DNA of 34,789 nt. It comes from Alphaproteobacteria bacterium HGW-Alphaproteobacteria-6. GTDB taxonomy: Bacteria; Pseudomonadota; Alphaproteobacteria; Rhodobacterales; Rhodobacteraceae. Positions 1 to 10,380 of this stretch are shown here, piece after piece; positions within the stretch are counted from its first letter, which is position 1, and every line of letters starts with the position of its first letter. A model generated the notes under the pieces. The model saw only the letters and a program-made list of their open reading frames with translations, made no database searches and was not told the origin of the DNA. The stretch is from positions 1-34,789 of the forward strand of contig PHEC01000011.1 of the NCBI GenBank assembly GCA_002841115.1, in the 5' to 3' direction. A program made the position numbers and the translations under genes.

Positions 1-709
1 GCACCCTGAGCGGCCGGCGCACCGCGGCGCGCAGCCCGGGGCGCAGCGGCGCATGGACCTGTTTGGAGACCTCGAGCATCAAGACCCCGCCGGCCACCAC
101 CGACGAGACCCGGTGGCCGAAGCGTTCCCACATCGGCGCGGTGCGCAGCCAGAAGCGCCGGCCGCTCGGCGGCACGAAAAGGGCGGTCAGGTGGCGCTCG
201 GCGGTGAAGTTGTGGCGGCGCAGCTGGGCATCGAGCTGGCCCATCGAATAGGGCCGGCCGAAGCCGAAAGGCGTCTTGTCGGAGCGCGACCAGAGGCCCG
301 AGCGGTTCGGCACGATGAACAGCGCCCGCCCGCCGGGGCCAAGCACCCGCCAGCATTCGTCAAGAAGGGCCGACGGGTTTTCCGAGGTTTCCAGCCCGTG
401 CATCAGCACCAGCCGGTCGATCATCCCGGTCTCGATCGGCCATTGCACCTCTTCGCACAGGACCGAGACATTCTCCATCCCGGCCGGCCAGGGCATCACC
501 CCCTGCGGGCCGGGCATCAGCCCGATCACCCGGCGCGCCCCGGCCAGGAAGGGCCGCAACAGCGGCACCGCAAAGCCGAAGCCGACGATGGTCTGGCCCT
601 TGACCTCGGGCCAGAGCGCGGTGACCTGGTCGCGGATCGCCTTCTGCGCGACCCGGCCAAGCGGCGTGCGGTAATAGAAATTCCGCAGGTCCAGCACGTC
701 GAGATGCAT
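1..709 (-). CDS. Class I SAM-dependent methyltransferase (3' end cut by window edge)
   Basis: The minus-strand frame is open from an ATG at 709-707 to the window edge, giving about 236 residues with no stop, so the C-terminus is missing. The start reads [18 protein letters not shown]. The Rossmann-type stretch [15 protein letters not shown] and the later [20 protein letters not shown] (the post-motif strand typical of Methyltransf_11-like proteins) support a SAM methyltransferase. The glycine motif is less canonical than usual and the substrate cannot be read from sequence. It is transcribed divergently from gloB with 68 bp between the two starts. From memory, this neighbour pair is common in Rhodobacteraceae, but no function linking them is shown here. 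Confidence 0.8.
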   Translation of the reverse strand, partial: MHLDVLDLRNFYYRTPLGRVAQKAIRDQVTALWPEVKGQTIVGFGFAVPLLRPFLAGARRVIGLMPGPQGVMPWPAGMENVSVLCEEVQWPIETGMIDRLVLMHGLETSENPSALLDECWRVLGPGGRALFIVPNRSGLWSRSDKTPFGFGRPYSMGQLDAQLRRHNFTAERHLTALFVPPSGRRFWLRTAPMWERFGHRVSSVVAGGVLMLEVSKQVHAPLRPGLRAAVRRPLRV

Positions 710-777
710 TGCGCCCGCCTCTCGCTTGGGCAAAACTCGGATTCGGACCGACAATACGGAAAGCCGCGCGAAACGCC

Positions 778-1545
778 ATGCCCCTGACCATCGTCACCGT
801 GCCCTGCCTCAGCGACAATTACGCCTATCTGGCGCATGACCTTGCCACCGGCGCCACCGCCGTCGTCGATGTGCCCGATGCGGCGCCGATCCTGAACGCG
901 CTGGCGGCGCGCGGCTGGCATGCCAGCCACATCCTGATCACCCATCACCATGACGACCATATCCACGGGCTGCGGGCGCTGGCCGCGGCGACCGGGGCGC
1001 GGGTGATCGGGGCCGCCGCCGATGCCCACCGGCTGCCGCCGCTCGACGAGGCGCTGGCGCCCGGCGACGTGCTGCGCCTCGGCATGGAGGCGGGCGCGGT
1101 GATCGACGTATCCGGCCATACCATCGGCCATGTCGCCTATCATTTCCCGCAATCGAAGGCGGTCTTCACCGCCGACAGCCTGATGGCGCTGGGCTGCGGG
1201 CGGGTGTTCGAGGGGACGCCGGCGCAGATGTGGGACAGCCTGTCGCGACTCGCCGCCCTGCCGCCCGACACCAAGGTCTATCCCGGCCATGAATACACCG
1301 CCGCCAACGCGCGTTTCGCGCTGACCATTGAACCGGACAATCCCGATCTTATATCACGCTCGCAGGCGGTGCAGGCCGCCCGCGCCGCAGGCCGCCCGAC
1401 GGTGCCCTCGACGCTGGCCGAAGAGCTTGCGACCAACCCCTTCCTGCGCGCGGGCCTGCCCGCGGTCAAGGCATCGGTCGGACTGCCGGGTGCCCCCGAC
1501 GCCGAAGTCTTCGCCGAGATCCGCGCCCGCAAGGATCGCTTCTGA
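778..1545 (+). CDS. gloB: Hydroxyacylglutathione hydrolase (glyoxalase II)
   Basis: The 255-residue protein is a metallo-beta-lactamase-fold enzyme that hydrolyses S-D-lactoylglutathione to D-lactate and glutathione, completing methylglyoxal detoxification in the cytoplasm. The dinuclear metal site is visible: THHHDDH at residues 55-61, a histidine in VSGH (113), an aspartate in FTAD (133) and a histidine in YPGHEY (171). The C-terminal region with NPFLR matches the substrate-binding helical domain of GloB. The length equals the family norm. The ATG at 778 is preferred to an upstream in-frame start because the family begins with the sequence [15 protein letters not shown]. It is divergent from the methyltransferase and followed by clpA. 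Confidence 0.95.
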   Translation: MPLTIVTVPCLSDNYAYLAHDLATGATAVVDVPDAAPILNALAARGWHASHILITHHHDDHIHGLRALAAATGARVIGAAADAHRLPPLDEALAPGDVLRLGMEAGAVIDVSGHTIGHVAYHFPQSKAVFTADSLMALGCGRVFEGTPAQMWDSLSRLAALPPDTKVYPGHEYTAANARFALTIEPDNPDLISRSQAVQAARAAGRPTVPSTLAEELATNPFLRAGLPAVKASVGLPGAPDAEVFAEIRARKDRF

Positions 1546-1732
1546 CACAATCGCGGCGATCTGCTCACGAAAAGACGCAATGGGATCACAATTTCCCCCG
1601 CTTCGCGCGCAATGATGAAATTCAGCGCCGAAAAGACTTGAAGCCCGCCGAATTCCACCGAACCTTAAAGGTATGAGGCAAAGGTGGACCGGGGCTTCGC
1701 ACCCCGCCGACCCGGTAGAAAGGAGCACGCAA

Positions 1733-4054
<2,322 letters not shown>

Positions 4055-4075
4055 CGATCCCCGGACTGACAATCC

Positions 4076-4110
4076 CGTTCGGGCGCCGCCAAATGGGTGG
4101 CGCCCGAACG
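4076..4110 (+). terminator. Strong hairpin after clpA
   Basis: A perfect 12-bp inverted repeat (CGTTCGGGCGCC at 4076-4087 pairing with 4099-4110) with an 11-nt loop lies 21 nt after the clpA stop. There is no T-run, as is common for hairpins in high-GC alphaproteobacteria. It may end clpA transcription or protect the 3' end. Confidence 0.65.
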
Positions 4111-4258
4111 CTGCGCCCGGACTTCGCCCACCCCGGGCGTGATCTGGCGGCGTCCGGGCCGCCGGCGGCTGCACCGGGTTCGTGCCAGGGGCGCGGACTT
4201 GCGGCATTCGGCGGCGCGGCCCATGATGGCGGCGGATGCGATGGGCCGGAGGCAGGAA

Positions 4259-4675
4259 ATGAAGGCACGGGTGACGTGGGTCGAGGCGCGGACCTTCGCG
4301 GGCGCGGTCGAAAGCGGCCATGCGATCGTTCTGGGCAGCGCCCATGGCGACCACCCGAAACCGGGGCCGAGCCCGATGGAACTTCTGCTGATCGGGACCG
4401 GGGGCTGTGCGGCCTATGACGTCGTCCACATCCTCGAGAGGGGCCGCGCGCCCATCGCGGGATGCGTCTGCGAGGTGAGCGCCGACCGTGCCGAGACCGA
4501 CCCCAGGGTCTTCACCCGCATCGAGATGCGGTTCATCGTCACCGGCCGGGGCCTTGACCCGAAGGCGGTCGAGCGGGCGGTGCAGCTGTCGGCCGAGAAA
4601 TACTGCTCGGCCTCGGCGATGATGGCGAAGGCGGCCGAGGTGACGCACCGGTTCGAGGTGGTGGAGGCGCCCTAG
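4259..4675 (+). CDS. OsmC/YhfA-family protein
   Basis: This 138-residue OsmC-fold protein has two conserved cysteines, Cys50 in GTGGCAAYD and Cys116 in KYCSASAM. In OsmC/Ohr peroxiredoxins this pair reduces organic hydroperoxides. The spacing and the GGC..D signature are closest to the YhfA-like branch, whose physiological substrate is unclear. The early segment PKPGPSPMELLL is typical of the family. The ATG at 4259 follows AGGCAGGA; a longer frame starts upstream but reads through non-conserved sequence. It stands alone between the clpA hairpin and a 0.5-kb gap. Confidence 0.88.
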   Translation: MKARVTWVEARTFAGAVESGHAIVLGSAHGDHPKPGPSPMELLLIGTGGCAAYDVVHILERGRAPIAGCVCEVSADRAETDPRVFTRIEMRFIVTGRGLDPKAVERAVQLSAEKYCSASAMMAKAAEVTHRFEVVEAP

Positions 4676-4987
4676 CCGGTCCGGTTTTCGCGACGCCAGC
4701 GTCGCCGAAACCCGCCTGGAGCACCACACGATCGAGGTCGTGACGCTGGACGCCCCTTGTCGCCGCTGGCCCCGGGAATCCGCAAGCCATGGCCATCCAC
4801 CTTGATCCGGGGAACGGCCCGACGACGACGCCGGGCCTTGCTCCGGACCGGACCGAGGCCTGACGACGCCGGTCTTGCCGGGCGTCGCCGGCAAAGGACC
4901 GTCGCGGTCTTCGCCACAGCCAAATGCGCAGGATCGACTTTCCGAAAGGGCGCCCGGTGCCGGATCCGGCCCGTGATGACCCGTGGC

Positions 4988-5018
4988 CATGACGGGCCGG
5001 TCTGTCGGCCCCGTCATG
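4988..5018. repeat. Inverted repeat upstream of the amidohydrolase operon
   Basis: CATGACGGG (4988-4996) pairs perfectly with CCCGTCATG (5010-5018), with extra GC pairing inside. It may be a terminator without a T-run or an operator. It sits directly upstream of the putative promoter of the next operon. Confidence 0.45.
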
Positions 5019-5021
5019 TCA

Positions 5022-5063
5022 TGCCAAATTCGTTTGACACTTGCGCTTCGGCTGCCAAACTCG
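5022..5063 (+). promoter_or_regulatory. Putative promoter with 31-bp-spaced direct repeats
   Basis: TGCCAAATTCG (5022-5032) and TGCCAAACTCG (5053-5063) are 10/11 identical and start 31 bp apart, about three helical turns. They flank a TTGACA hexamer (5034-5039). The arrangement suggests a regulator binding one face of the DNA around a promoter. No good -10 hexamer is visible, so the promoter call is weak. Confidence 0.35.
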
Positions 5064-5174
5064 GCCCTGCCATATGTTTCTTCGGATGTTGGATTCGCGC
5101 GCAAGGATGTGCGATCTGCCTTTTGACGCCCGGGCAATGCCCGCGGTCTGCGTTTCGAACCGGAAAGGGTTTCC

Positions 5175-6638
5175 ATGTGTCTTGCCTGTGATGATCCCGG
5201 CCTTGCCCTGTCGGCAGGGATCGAGCCGTGCCACTGTGGCGCTCGCTACACGTTCGCCGCCTACGCGCGGATCGAAGCCGACCTGCGACGCAGGGAGTTC
5301 CTGTCCGGCTCTGCTGCGGTCATCGGATTGTTCGCAGGCTTTGGTCTGGCCCCGCGCGAAGGTCGCGCGCAGACGCCGGGCCGGCCGTTGCTTCTGACCA
5401 ATCTGCGGCTTTTCGACGGCGAGTCCCTGTCGATGCGTGACGGTCTTGAAATCCTTGTCGAGGGAGACCGGATTGCCGGGCTTGTTCCTGTCGGCCAGGG
5501 CCCGCAGGACGCCGAGCGGATTGATTGTGGTGGCAGGGCCGTCATTCCGGGGCTGATCGACGCGCATTGGCACACGACGCTTGTCGGGGTCAGCCAGATG
5601 GCGGCGCTGACCCAGGACATCGGGTTCGTGCACTTGGCGGCCGGGCGCGAGGCGGGGGCGACGCTTCAGCGCGGGTTCACCACCGTGCGCGATGTCGGCG
5701 GGCCCGCCTTCGGGTTGAAGATGGCGATCGATCGGGGTGTCGTGGCGGGGCCGCGGATATTCCCGTCCGGCGCGATGATTTCGCAAACCTCCGGGCATGG
5801 TGATTTCCGGTTGCTGAACGAACTGCCCCGGTTCCCCGACACACCGGCCAACTACATCGAAAGACAGGGTGTCGCACAGATCGCGGACGGGTCTGACGCC
5901 GTGCTGCGCGCCGCGCGCGAGCAGCTGATGAAGGGCGCGAGCCAGATCAAGATCATGGCGGGCGGCGGGGTCTCGTCGCTCTACGATCCGCTCGACAGCA
6001 CCCAATACACCGAGCGTGAGATGCGCGCTGCGGTCGAAGCCGCCGAGGACTGGGGCACCTATGTCTGCGCCCATGTCTACACCCCGGGCGGCATCAGGCG
6101 CGCGATCGCCGCCGGCATACGGTCGATCGAACACGGGCAGCTTGCCGATGACGAGACGGTTCGGATGATGGCCGACGCCGGCGTATGGTGGTCGATCCAG
6201 CCCTTCCTTGCCGACGAAGACGCCAACCCGATGTCGGACCCCATCCAGCGGGCCAAGCAGATGGAGGTGGCCGAGGGCACGGTGCGGGCATTCGAACTGG
6301 CGCGAGCGCATGACGTGCCGCTTGCCTTCGGGTCGGACATCCTGTTCAACCCCGCGGGTGCCGCCAGCCAGGGTCGGCAACTTGCGAAGTTCGCCCGGTT
6401 CATGTCGCCGCTCGAGGCCTTGCACAAGGCGACCGGTGCTGCCGGGCAGCTTCTGGCCATGTCGGGCGCCAGGGCACCCTATGATGGACGCCTCGGCGTC
6501 ATCGCCGAAGGGGCGCTGGCCGATCTGCTTGTCGTCGATGCCGATCCCGAGGCCGACCTCGACTGGCTCGACAGCCCCGAAACCTCTCTGCGCCTGATCA
6601 TGAAGGGCGGACGGATCGTCAAGAAGACCTTGCAATGA
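5175..6638 (+). CDS. Tat-exported metal-dependent amidohydrolase
   Basis: This is a 487-residue amidohydrolase-superfamily enzyme of the imidazolonepropionase/Xaa-Pro-dipeptidase-like type. The metal-site motifs are HWH (131-133), the lysine in QIKIMAGGG (probably carbamylated), CAHVYT, SIEHGQ and GSDILF. A twin-arginine motif RREFL (39-43) followed by a hydrophobic stretch and an RAQ site indicates export to the periplasm. About 38 residues precede the twin arginine and contain four cysteines as CxxC and CxC (residues 2, 5, 19, 21), which is unusual for a Tat leader. The ATG at 5175 follows GGAAAGGG. The stop overlaps the start of the next gene (ATGA), so the two are translationally coupled. 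The substrate is unknown. Confidence 0.85.
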   Translation: MCLACDDPGLALSAGIEPCHCGARYTFAAYARIEADLRRREFLSGSAAVIGLFAGFGLAPREGRAQTPGRPLLLTNLRLFDGESLSMRDGLEILVEGDRIAGLVPVGQGPQDAERIDCGGRAVIPGLIDAHWHTTLVGVSQMAALTQDIGFVHLAAGREAGATLQRGFTTVRDVGGPAFGLKMAIDRGVVAGPRIFPSGAMISQTSGHGDFRLLNELPRFPDTPANYIERQGVAQIADGSDAVLRAAREQLMKGASQIKIMAGGGVSSLYDPLDSTQYTEREMRAAVEAAEDWGTYVCAHVYTPGGIRRAIAAGIRSIEHGQLADDETVRMMADAGVWWSIQPFLADEDANPMSDPIQRAKQMEVAEGTVRAFELARAHDVPLAFGSDILFNPAGAASQGRQLAKFARFMSPLEALHKATGAAGQLLAMSGARAPYDGRLGVIAEGALADLLVVDADPEADLDWLDSPETSLRLIMKGGRIVKKTLQ

Positions 6639-7396
6639 ACCGAGACACGTTCCAACCTGGACCTGCGAGCAGGGCCGCGGTTGCTGCCGGGCTTGCGTTG
6701 ATGGCTGGCGGCCCGGCCGCGGCGCAGGATAGCGGTGACTGGGTCTGGCAGGTCACGCCCTATGTCTGGGCCACCAGCGTGTCGGGTGACATCACCCCGT
6801 TCACCGGCGCGCCCGCACTTTCGTTCGATTCGTCGTTTTCGGAGGTGCTGGAGGATCTCGACGCCGCCTTCTTCCTGTCAGGCTATGCGCGCCGCGATCG
6901 TTTCGTCCTGCTGGGCGATCTGAGCTATTCCAAATCCTCGCGCGACGGGCTGGTGCCACCCGGAGCGCCGGCGAGCGGCGAACTGGAACAGATATCGCTG
7001 ACGCTTGCCGCCGGCCACAGGGTGATCGAGGAACCCCGTGTTGCGGTCGATGTTCTGGGCGGTGTGCGGCTCTGGCGCATCAAGGGCAAGGTGGATGTGC
7101 CTCTTGCAGGCGTGTCGGTGTCGCCGTCGAAATCGTTTACCGATCCGATCCTTGCCGTCCGGGCGAACCTCTCGCTCGCCCCGGGGTGGTCGGCGATACT
7201 CTACGGCGATTTCGGCGGCCTCGGCATCGGGTCCGACCAGACCAGCCAGGTGCTGGCGACTGTCAATTACCAGGTCAGCGACCGGGTTTTCCTGTCGGCC
7301 GGTTACCGCACGCTCAGCGTCGATTTCAGCGAGGGCGGAACCCGGATCGATGCCACGATGAAGGGTCCGTTGCTGGGCGCGACCTGGCGCTTCTGA
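6635..7396 (+). CDS. Outer-membrane beta-barrel protein
   Basis: The 253-residue protein begins with a signal peptide (hydrophobic VAAGLALMAGGPAAA, probable cleavage before QDSGDW). It consists of alternating aromatic/hydrophobic strands such as WVWQVTPYVWATSV and ends GATWRF, the terminal-aromatic signature recognised by the BAM machinery. It resembles small outer-membrane proteins of unknown function found in proteobacteria. The start overlaps the stop of the amidohydrolase (ATGA at 6635-6638), so the periplasmic enzyme and the barrel are made together. A role in getting the enzyme's substrate across the outer membrane is only an inference. Confidence 0.75.
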   Translation: MNRDTFQPGPASRAAVAAGLALMAGGPAAAQDSGDWVWQVTPYVWATSVSGDITPFTGAPALSFDSSFSEVLEDLDAAFFLSGYARRDRFVLLGDLSYSKSSRDGLVPPGAPASGELEQISLTLAAGHRVIEEPRVAVDVLGGVRLWRIKGKVDVPLAGVSVSPSKSFTDPILAVRANLSLAPGWSAILYGDFGGLGIGSDQTSQVLATVNYQVSDRVFLSAGYRTLSVDFSEGGTRIDATMKGPLLGATWRF

Positions 7397-7684
7397 TCGC
7401 GCACCGGACCGTTGCCTTGCCGCGGTCTTCCCCGGAGGCCGGCGGCACATCGCGACGGGCCGCGGCAGCCCGGAAGGGCGATCTGCGCTAGGCTCTGCGT
7501 GCCGAAGGTTTCGGGATGGCCGGGGCTTGATCGTTGAGACGAGCCCTCGCCGCCCTGTCGGCGCCAGGTGCTTCTGATCCGCTTTTCGGCAAGCCATGGT
7601 TGAAACGTTCCTTCGATCCATGGACAAGGCCGCATCCGGACAGGACCTGAGGGAAGGCGGCAAGGCCCTTCGCGGCCGGTTCCC
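7397..7684. other. Non-coding sequence
   Basis: No gene or clear signal was found between the outer-membrane protein and the gene fragment that follows. It is part of a nearly 1-kb stretch of degraded sequence. Confidence 0.5.
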
Positions 7685-7850
7685 ATGAGCCATTTGATTG
7701 ATGAACCTGATTGCAGTGTGACGCCGATCGGCGCGCCGAGCCTGCGGCGGCGCGATCCGAGGCTCGGCGTGGATGAGTTCGAGGCCATGCTCGGCGACGA
7801 CTTCCTGATGACCAGCCATTTCACCGCCTCCGAGGTCGCGCTCGGGCGTG
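7685..7850 (+). pseudogene. 5' fragment of a spermidine synthase-like gene
   Basis: An ATG at 7685 opens a frame whose first 55 residues (TPIGAPSLRRRDPRLG, then EAMLGDDFLMTS and SEVALGR) resemble, from memory, the N-terminal part of the spermidine synthase-like proteins of Rhodobacterales. After about 7850 the similarity stops and the frame runs into repeat-like sequence with no SAM/decarboxy-SAM binding motif. It is therefore read as a truncated remnant. The frame stays open to 8176, but that part has no recognisable protein character. A homology search is needed to confirm the family. Confidence 0.45.
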
Positions 7851-7900
7851 ACCATGGCTGCGGGCCCGGCCCGGCGCTGGCCGCGTCCGGACCTGGCGGG

Positions 7901-7985
7901 CAGCTGAAAAAGGAACTCGGGCAATGTCTGGCGGGGAGACTTTTCCTGCCCTGCCCTCGGATCCTGGCGCCGAGGGACGCGCCCG
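7901..7985 (+). repeat. Dispersed repeat, left copy
   Basis: This segment is roughly 80% identical to the reverse complement of 34601-34680. The best-conserved cores are CTGAAAAAG, TGTCTGGCGGGGA and GCGCCGAGGGACGCGCCCG. Both copies are next to broken genes. It may be a mobile-element end or a chromosomal repeat family; it does not look coding in a convincing way. Confidence 0.6.
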
Positions 7986-8387
7986 ACCCTGGGGGGGCGC
8001 CTTGCCACGCCGGGGCTGCGGTGCTTTATCGCAGCCAGGCCCTTCCGAGCGTTGTGCTATTTCTGACGGTGCCATGCGCCCTCCCGCCGGGAGGGTCGGG
8101 CGCGGCCCGGGCTGGTCGCCCGGGCCAGGGCTTGTGGGAAGCGTGGCGAGGAACGGATTTCCGATCTCAAGGTTGAAAACGGCTGGGTGCGGGGCTTCTT
8201 CAGCAGCCTGTTAAAGGGGGATGGCGCGAGGGCGTCTGGCCGGCGATGTCCGGGTCACGGGCGCCTGACGAATTTGCCCTGGCGGCGGCCGGTTCGGTGA
8301 CATCGTCACCGATGGGTTCGCCGGGATCGGTTATCTGGCCAGGCGGCCGTCCCCGGACCGCCGGTCCTTCAATCCGGATCCTGACGC
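7986..8387. other. Degraded gap with two strong hairpins
   Basis: No gene is supported here. It holds two consecutive hairpins: CCCTCCC (8080-8086) with GGGAGGG (8090-8096), and GGCCCGGGC (8104-8112) with GCCCGGGCC (8118-8126). Either could stop transcription. Around 8180-8217 a short stretch (CTTCTTCAGCAGCCTGTTAA) is reminiscent of insertion-sequence ends, but this is not proven. Confidence 0.45.
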
Positions 8388-8483
8388 ATGACCATCAGAT
8401 CCCTCGCCCGCCATGTGCCGATCCTGCAATGAAGCAGTTATGACCGGCAGGCCCTTGCGGGCGATCTTCTGGCGGCGCTGATC
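8388..8483 (+). pseudogene. Orphaned N-terminal codons of the SulP gene with in-frame TGA
   Basis: An ATG at 8388 starts the SulP-like peptide MTIRSLARHVPILQ. This is followed by TGA (8430-8432), then in the same frame YDRQALAGDLLAALIV, which leads straight into the downstream transporter. SulP proteins often carry a tryptophan at this point (TGG), so a single G-to-A change could explain the stop. Unless the stop is read through or a later start works, the transporter loses its N-terminal tail and part of its first membrane helix. Confidence 0.7.
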
Positions 8484-10157
8484 GTGACGATCATGCTGAT
8501 CCCGCAGTCGCTGGCCTATGCGCTGCTGGCGGGGTTGCCGCCCGAGGCGGAGCTTTACGCCTCGATCGCGCCGATCATCCTTTATGCGATCTTCGGCACA
8601 AGCCGGGTGCTGGCGGTCGGGCCGGTGGCCGTGGTGTCGCTGATGACTGCCGCCGCCATCGGTGCCATCGCCGAGCAGGGCAACATGGGCTATGCGGTGG
8701 CCGCGCTGACGCTGGCCGGGTTGTCGGGCGTGATGCTGCTGGCGCTGGGGCTGCTCAGGCTTGGGTTTCTGGCGAATTTCCTGTCGCATCCGGTGATCGC
8801 GGGGTTCATCACCGCAAGCGGCATCCTGATCGCGACCAGCCAGATCAAGCATATCCTTGGCGTCAGTGCCGGTGGCGATACCCTGCCGGCCATGATCGTG
8901 TCGCTGGGCGGGCACCTTGGCCAGACCAACCCGGTCACCCTCGGCATCGGCGTGGCCGCGACAGCCTTTCTGTTCTGGGTGCGCAAGGGGTTGAAGCCGC
9001 TGTTGCGCCGTCTCGGCCTCGGCCCGCGACCGGCGGACATGATCACCAAGGCCGGGCCGGTCGCCGCCGTGGTGGTCACCACGCTGGCGGTCTGGGGGTT
9101 CGGGCTGGAGGCGCGCGGCGTCAGGATCGTCGGCGCGGTGCCGCAGGGCCTGCCGCCGCTGACGCTGCCCTCGGTCTCGCCCGACCTGATCGGCCTGCTG
9201 ATCGTGCCGGCCTTTCTGATCTCGATCATCGGCTTCGTGGAATCGATCTCGGTCGCCCAGACCCTGGCGGCCCGGAAACGCCAGCGGATCGACCCGAACC
9301 AGGAGTTGATCGGCCTTGGCGCCGCAAATATCGGCGCGGCCTTCACCGGGGGCTATCCGGTGACGGGCGGGTTCGCCCGGTCGGTGGTGAACTTCGATGC
9401 CGGCGCCGAAACCGCCGCCGCCGGGGCCTTCACCGCCGTCGGGCTGGCGATCGCGGCGCTGGCGCTGACGCCGCTGATCTACTTCCTGCCGGTCGCGACC
9501 TTGTCGGCCACGATCATCGTCGCGGTCCTCGGCCTTGTCGATTTCTCGATCCTGAGGCGCAGCTGGTCCTATTCCAGACCCGATTTCATCGCGGTTGCGG
9601 CGACCGTCCTGTTCACGCTCGGCTTGGGGGTCGAGACCGGCGTGTCGGCCGGTGTGATCCTGTCGATCGGGCTGCATCTTTACCGCACCTCGCGGCCGCA
9701 TGTCGCCGAGGTCGGCCTGGTGCCCGGGACCCAGCATTTCCGCAACATCAACCGCCACGCGGTCCTGACCGATCCCGGCCTGCTGACGATCCGCATCGAC
9801 GAAAGCCTGTATTTCGCGAATGCGCGGTTCCTTGAGGATTGCATCTATGACCGCCTGGCCGACGACAGCCCGATCCGCGACGTGGTGCTGATGTGCTCGG
9901 CGATCAACGAGATCGACCTCAGCGCGCTGGAAAGCCTTGAGGCGATCAATTTGCGGCTGAAGGAAATGGGGGTCCGGCTGCACCTGTCCGAAGTGAAGGG
10001 CCCGGTCATGGACGGGCTGCAGAGGACCCATTTCCTTGATGCGCTGAGCGGGCAGGTGTTCTTGTCGCAATACGACGCCTGGGTCGGGCTGGCGCCCGGC
10101 CCGGATGACGGGCGGCCGCAAGGCGTCGCGACACCGGTCACCCCGGCGGGGGCATGA
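8484..10157 (+). CDS. SulP-family anion transporter with STAS domain (5' end interrupted)
   Basis: The open frame from GTG 8484 gives 557 residues. It contains the SulP membrane core (IPQSLAYALLAGLPPE near the start, PVIAGFITASG, FVESISVAQTLAARK, GGYPVTGGFARSVVN) with many hydrophobic helices. A C-terminal STAS domain follows from about residue 430 (ITEIDLSAL-like segment NEIDLSALESL). SulP proteins import sulfate, bicarbonate or other anions across the inner membrane. The natural start appears to be ATG 8388, but a TGA at codon 15 interrupts it; no ribosome site is visible before GTG 8484. Function is therefore doubtful. A sulfotransferase gene nearby makes sulfate an attractive substrate, but this is an inference. 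Confidence 0.8.
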   Translation: MTIMLIPQSLAYALLAGLPPEAELYASIAPIILYAIFGTSRVLAVGPVAVVSLMTAAAIGAIAEQGNMGYAVAALTLAGLSGVMLLALGLLRLGFLANFLSHPVIAGFITASGILIATSQIKHILGVSAGGDTLPAMIVSLGGHLGQTNPVTLGIGVAATAFLFWVRKGLKPLLRRLGLGPRPADMITKAGPVAAVVVTTLAVWGFGLEARGVRIVGAVPQGLPPLTLPSVSPDLIGLLIVPAFLISIIGFVESISVAQTLAARKRQRIDPNQELIGLGAANIGAAFTGGYPVTGGFARSVVNFDAGAETAAAGAFTAVGLAIAALALTPLIYFLPVATLSATIIVAVLGLVDFSILRRSWSYSRPDFIAVAATVLFTLGLGVETGVSAGVILSIGLHLYRTSRPHVAEVGLVPGTQHFRNINRHAVLTDPGLLTIRIDESLYFANARFLEDCIYDRLADDSPIRDVVLMCSAINEIDLSALESLEAINLRLKEMGVRLHLSEVKGPVMDGLQRTHFLDALSGQVFLSQYDAWVGLAPGPDDGRPQGVATPVTPAGA

Positions 10158-10268
10158 CCAGAGCCCGGCGCGACGTGCGCGGCCGGGGCAGGGGGCAACC
10201 GATCATGCGAAAGCACCGAGGATGCCGGGGGAAAAGCCTCGCAATGGCGCCGGACTTGTGGCAATGAC

Positions 10269-10284
10269 CGCCCGAAAACGGGCG
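10269..10284 (+). terminator. Small GC hairpin after the SulP gene
   Basis: CGCCCG (10269-10274) and CGGGCG (10279-10284) form a 6-bp stem with an AAAA loop. A further GC-rich inverted repeat follows at about 10283-10303. There is no T-run, so the terminator role is tentative. Confidence 0.35.
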
Positions 10285-10323
10285 CGGGTGGCTTCGCCCC
10301 CGCCATGAAACCGAAGCTGGCCG

Positions 10324-10353
10324 GGTGAATTCCGCGAATTCACCGCTGGTGAA
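10324..10353 (+). promoter_or_regulatory. Mutually exclusive hairpins before the GT25 ribosome site
   Basis: GGTGAATTC (10324-10332) can pair with GAATTCACC (10336-10344), giving a 9-bp stem. The same middle arm can pair through TTCACC (10339-10344) with GGTGAA (10348-10353). The two structures exclude each other and end just before the AAGGAGG ribosome site at 10355-10361. This could modulate translation, or the first palindrome could be a protein-binding site. Confidence 0.45.
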
Positions 10354-10380
10354 CAAGGAGGAATTGCCATCACGCCGCAG

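Larger units (their letters stand above)
4676..5174. other. Non-coding gap before the amidohydrolase
   Basis: No convincing gene is seen here; open frames on both strands lack family motifs and ribosome sites. The gap contains a hairpin (4988-5018), a TTGACA at 5034-5039 that could be a -35 element without a clear -10, and an 11-bp direct repeat TGCCAAAYTCG at 5022-5032 and 5053-5063. Confidence 0.6.

Noticed and set aside
7924-8214. Possible small gene beginning MSGGETFPALPSDPGAEG
   Set aside because: The similarity to the right-hand repeat copy is at DNA level and in several frames. There is no ribosome site and the rest is low-complexity Gly/Pro/Arg.
8430-8432. TGA in the SulP gene as a selenocysteine codon
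   Set aside because: SulP proteins are not known selenoproteins, the position looks like a tryptophan, and no selenocysteine insertion hairpin was recognised after it.
8331-10121. Long open frame opposite the SulP gene
   Set aside because: The product is Arg/Asp/Gln-rich with no membrane helices or motifs; it is a shadow of the transporter's codon usage.
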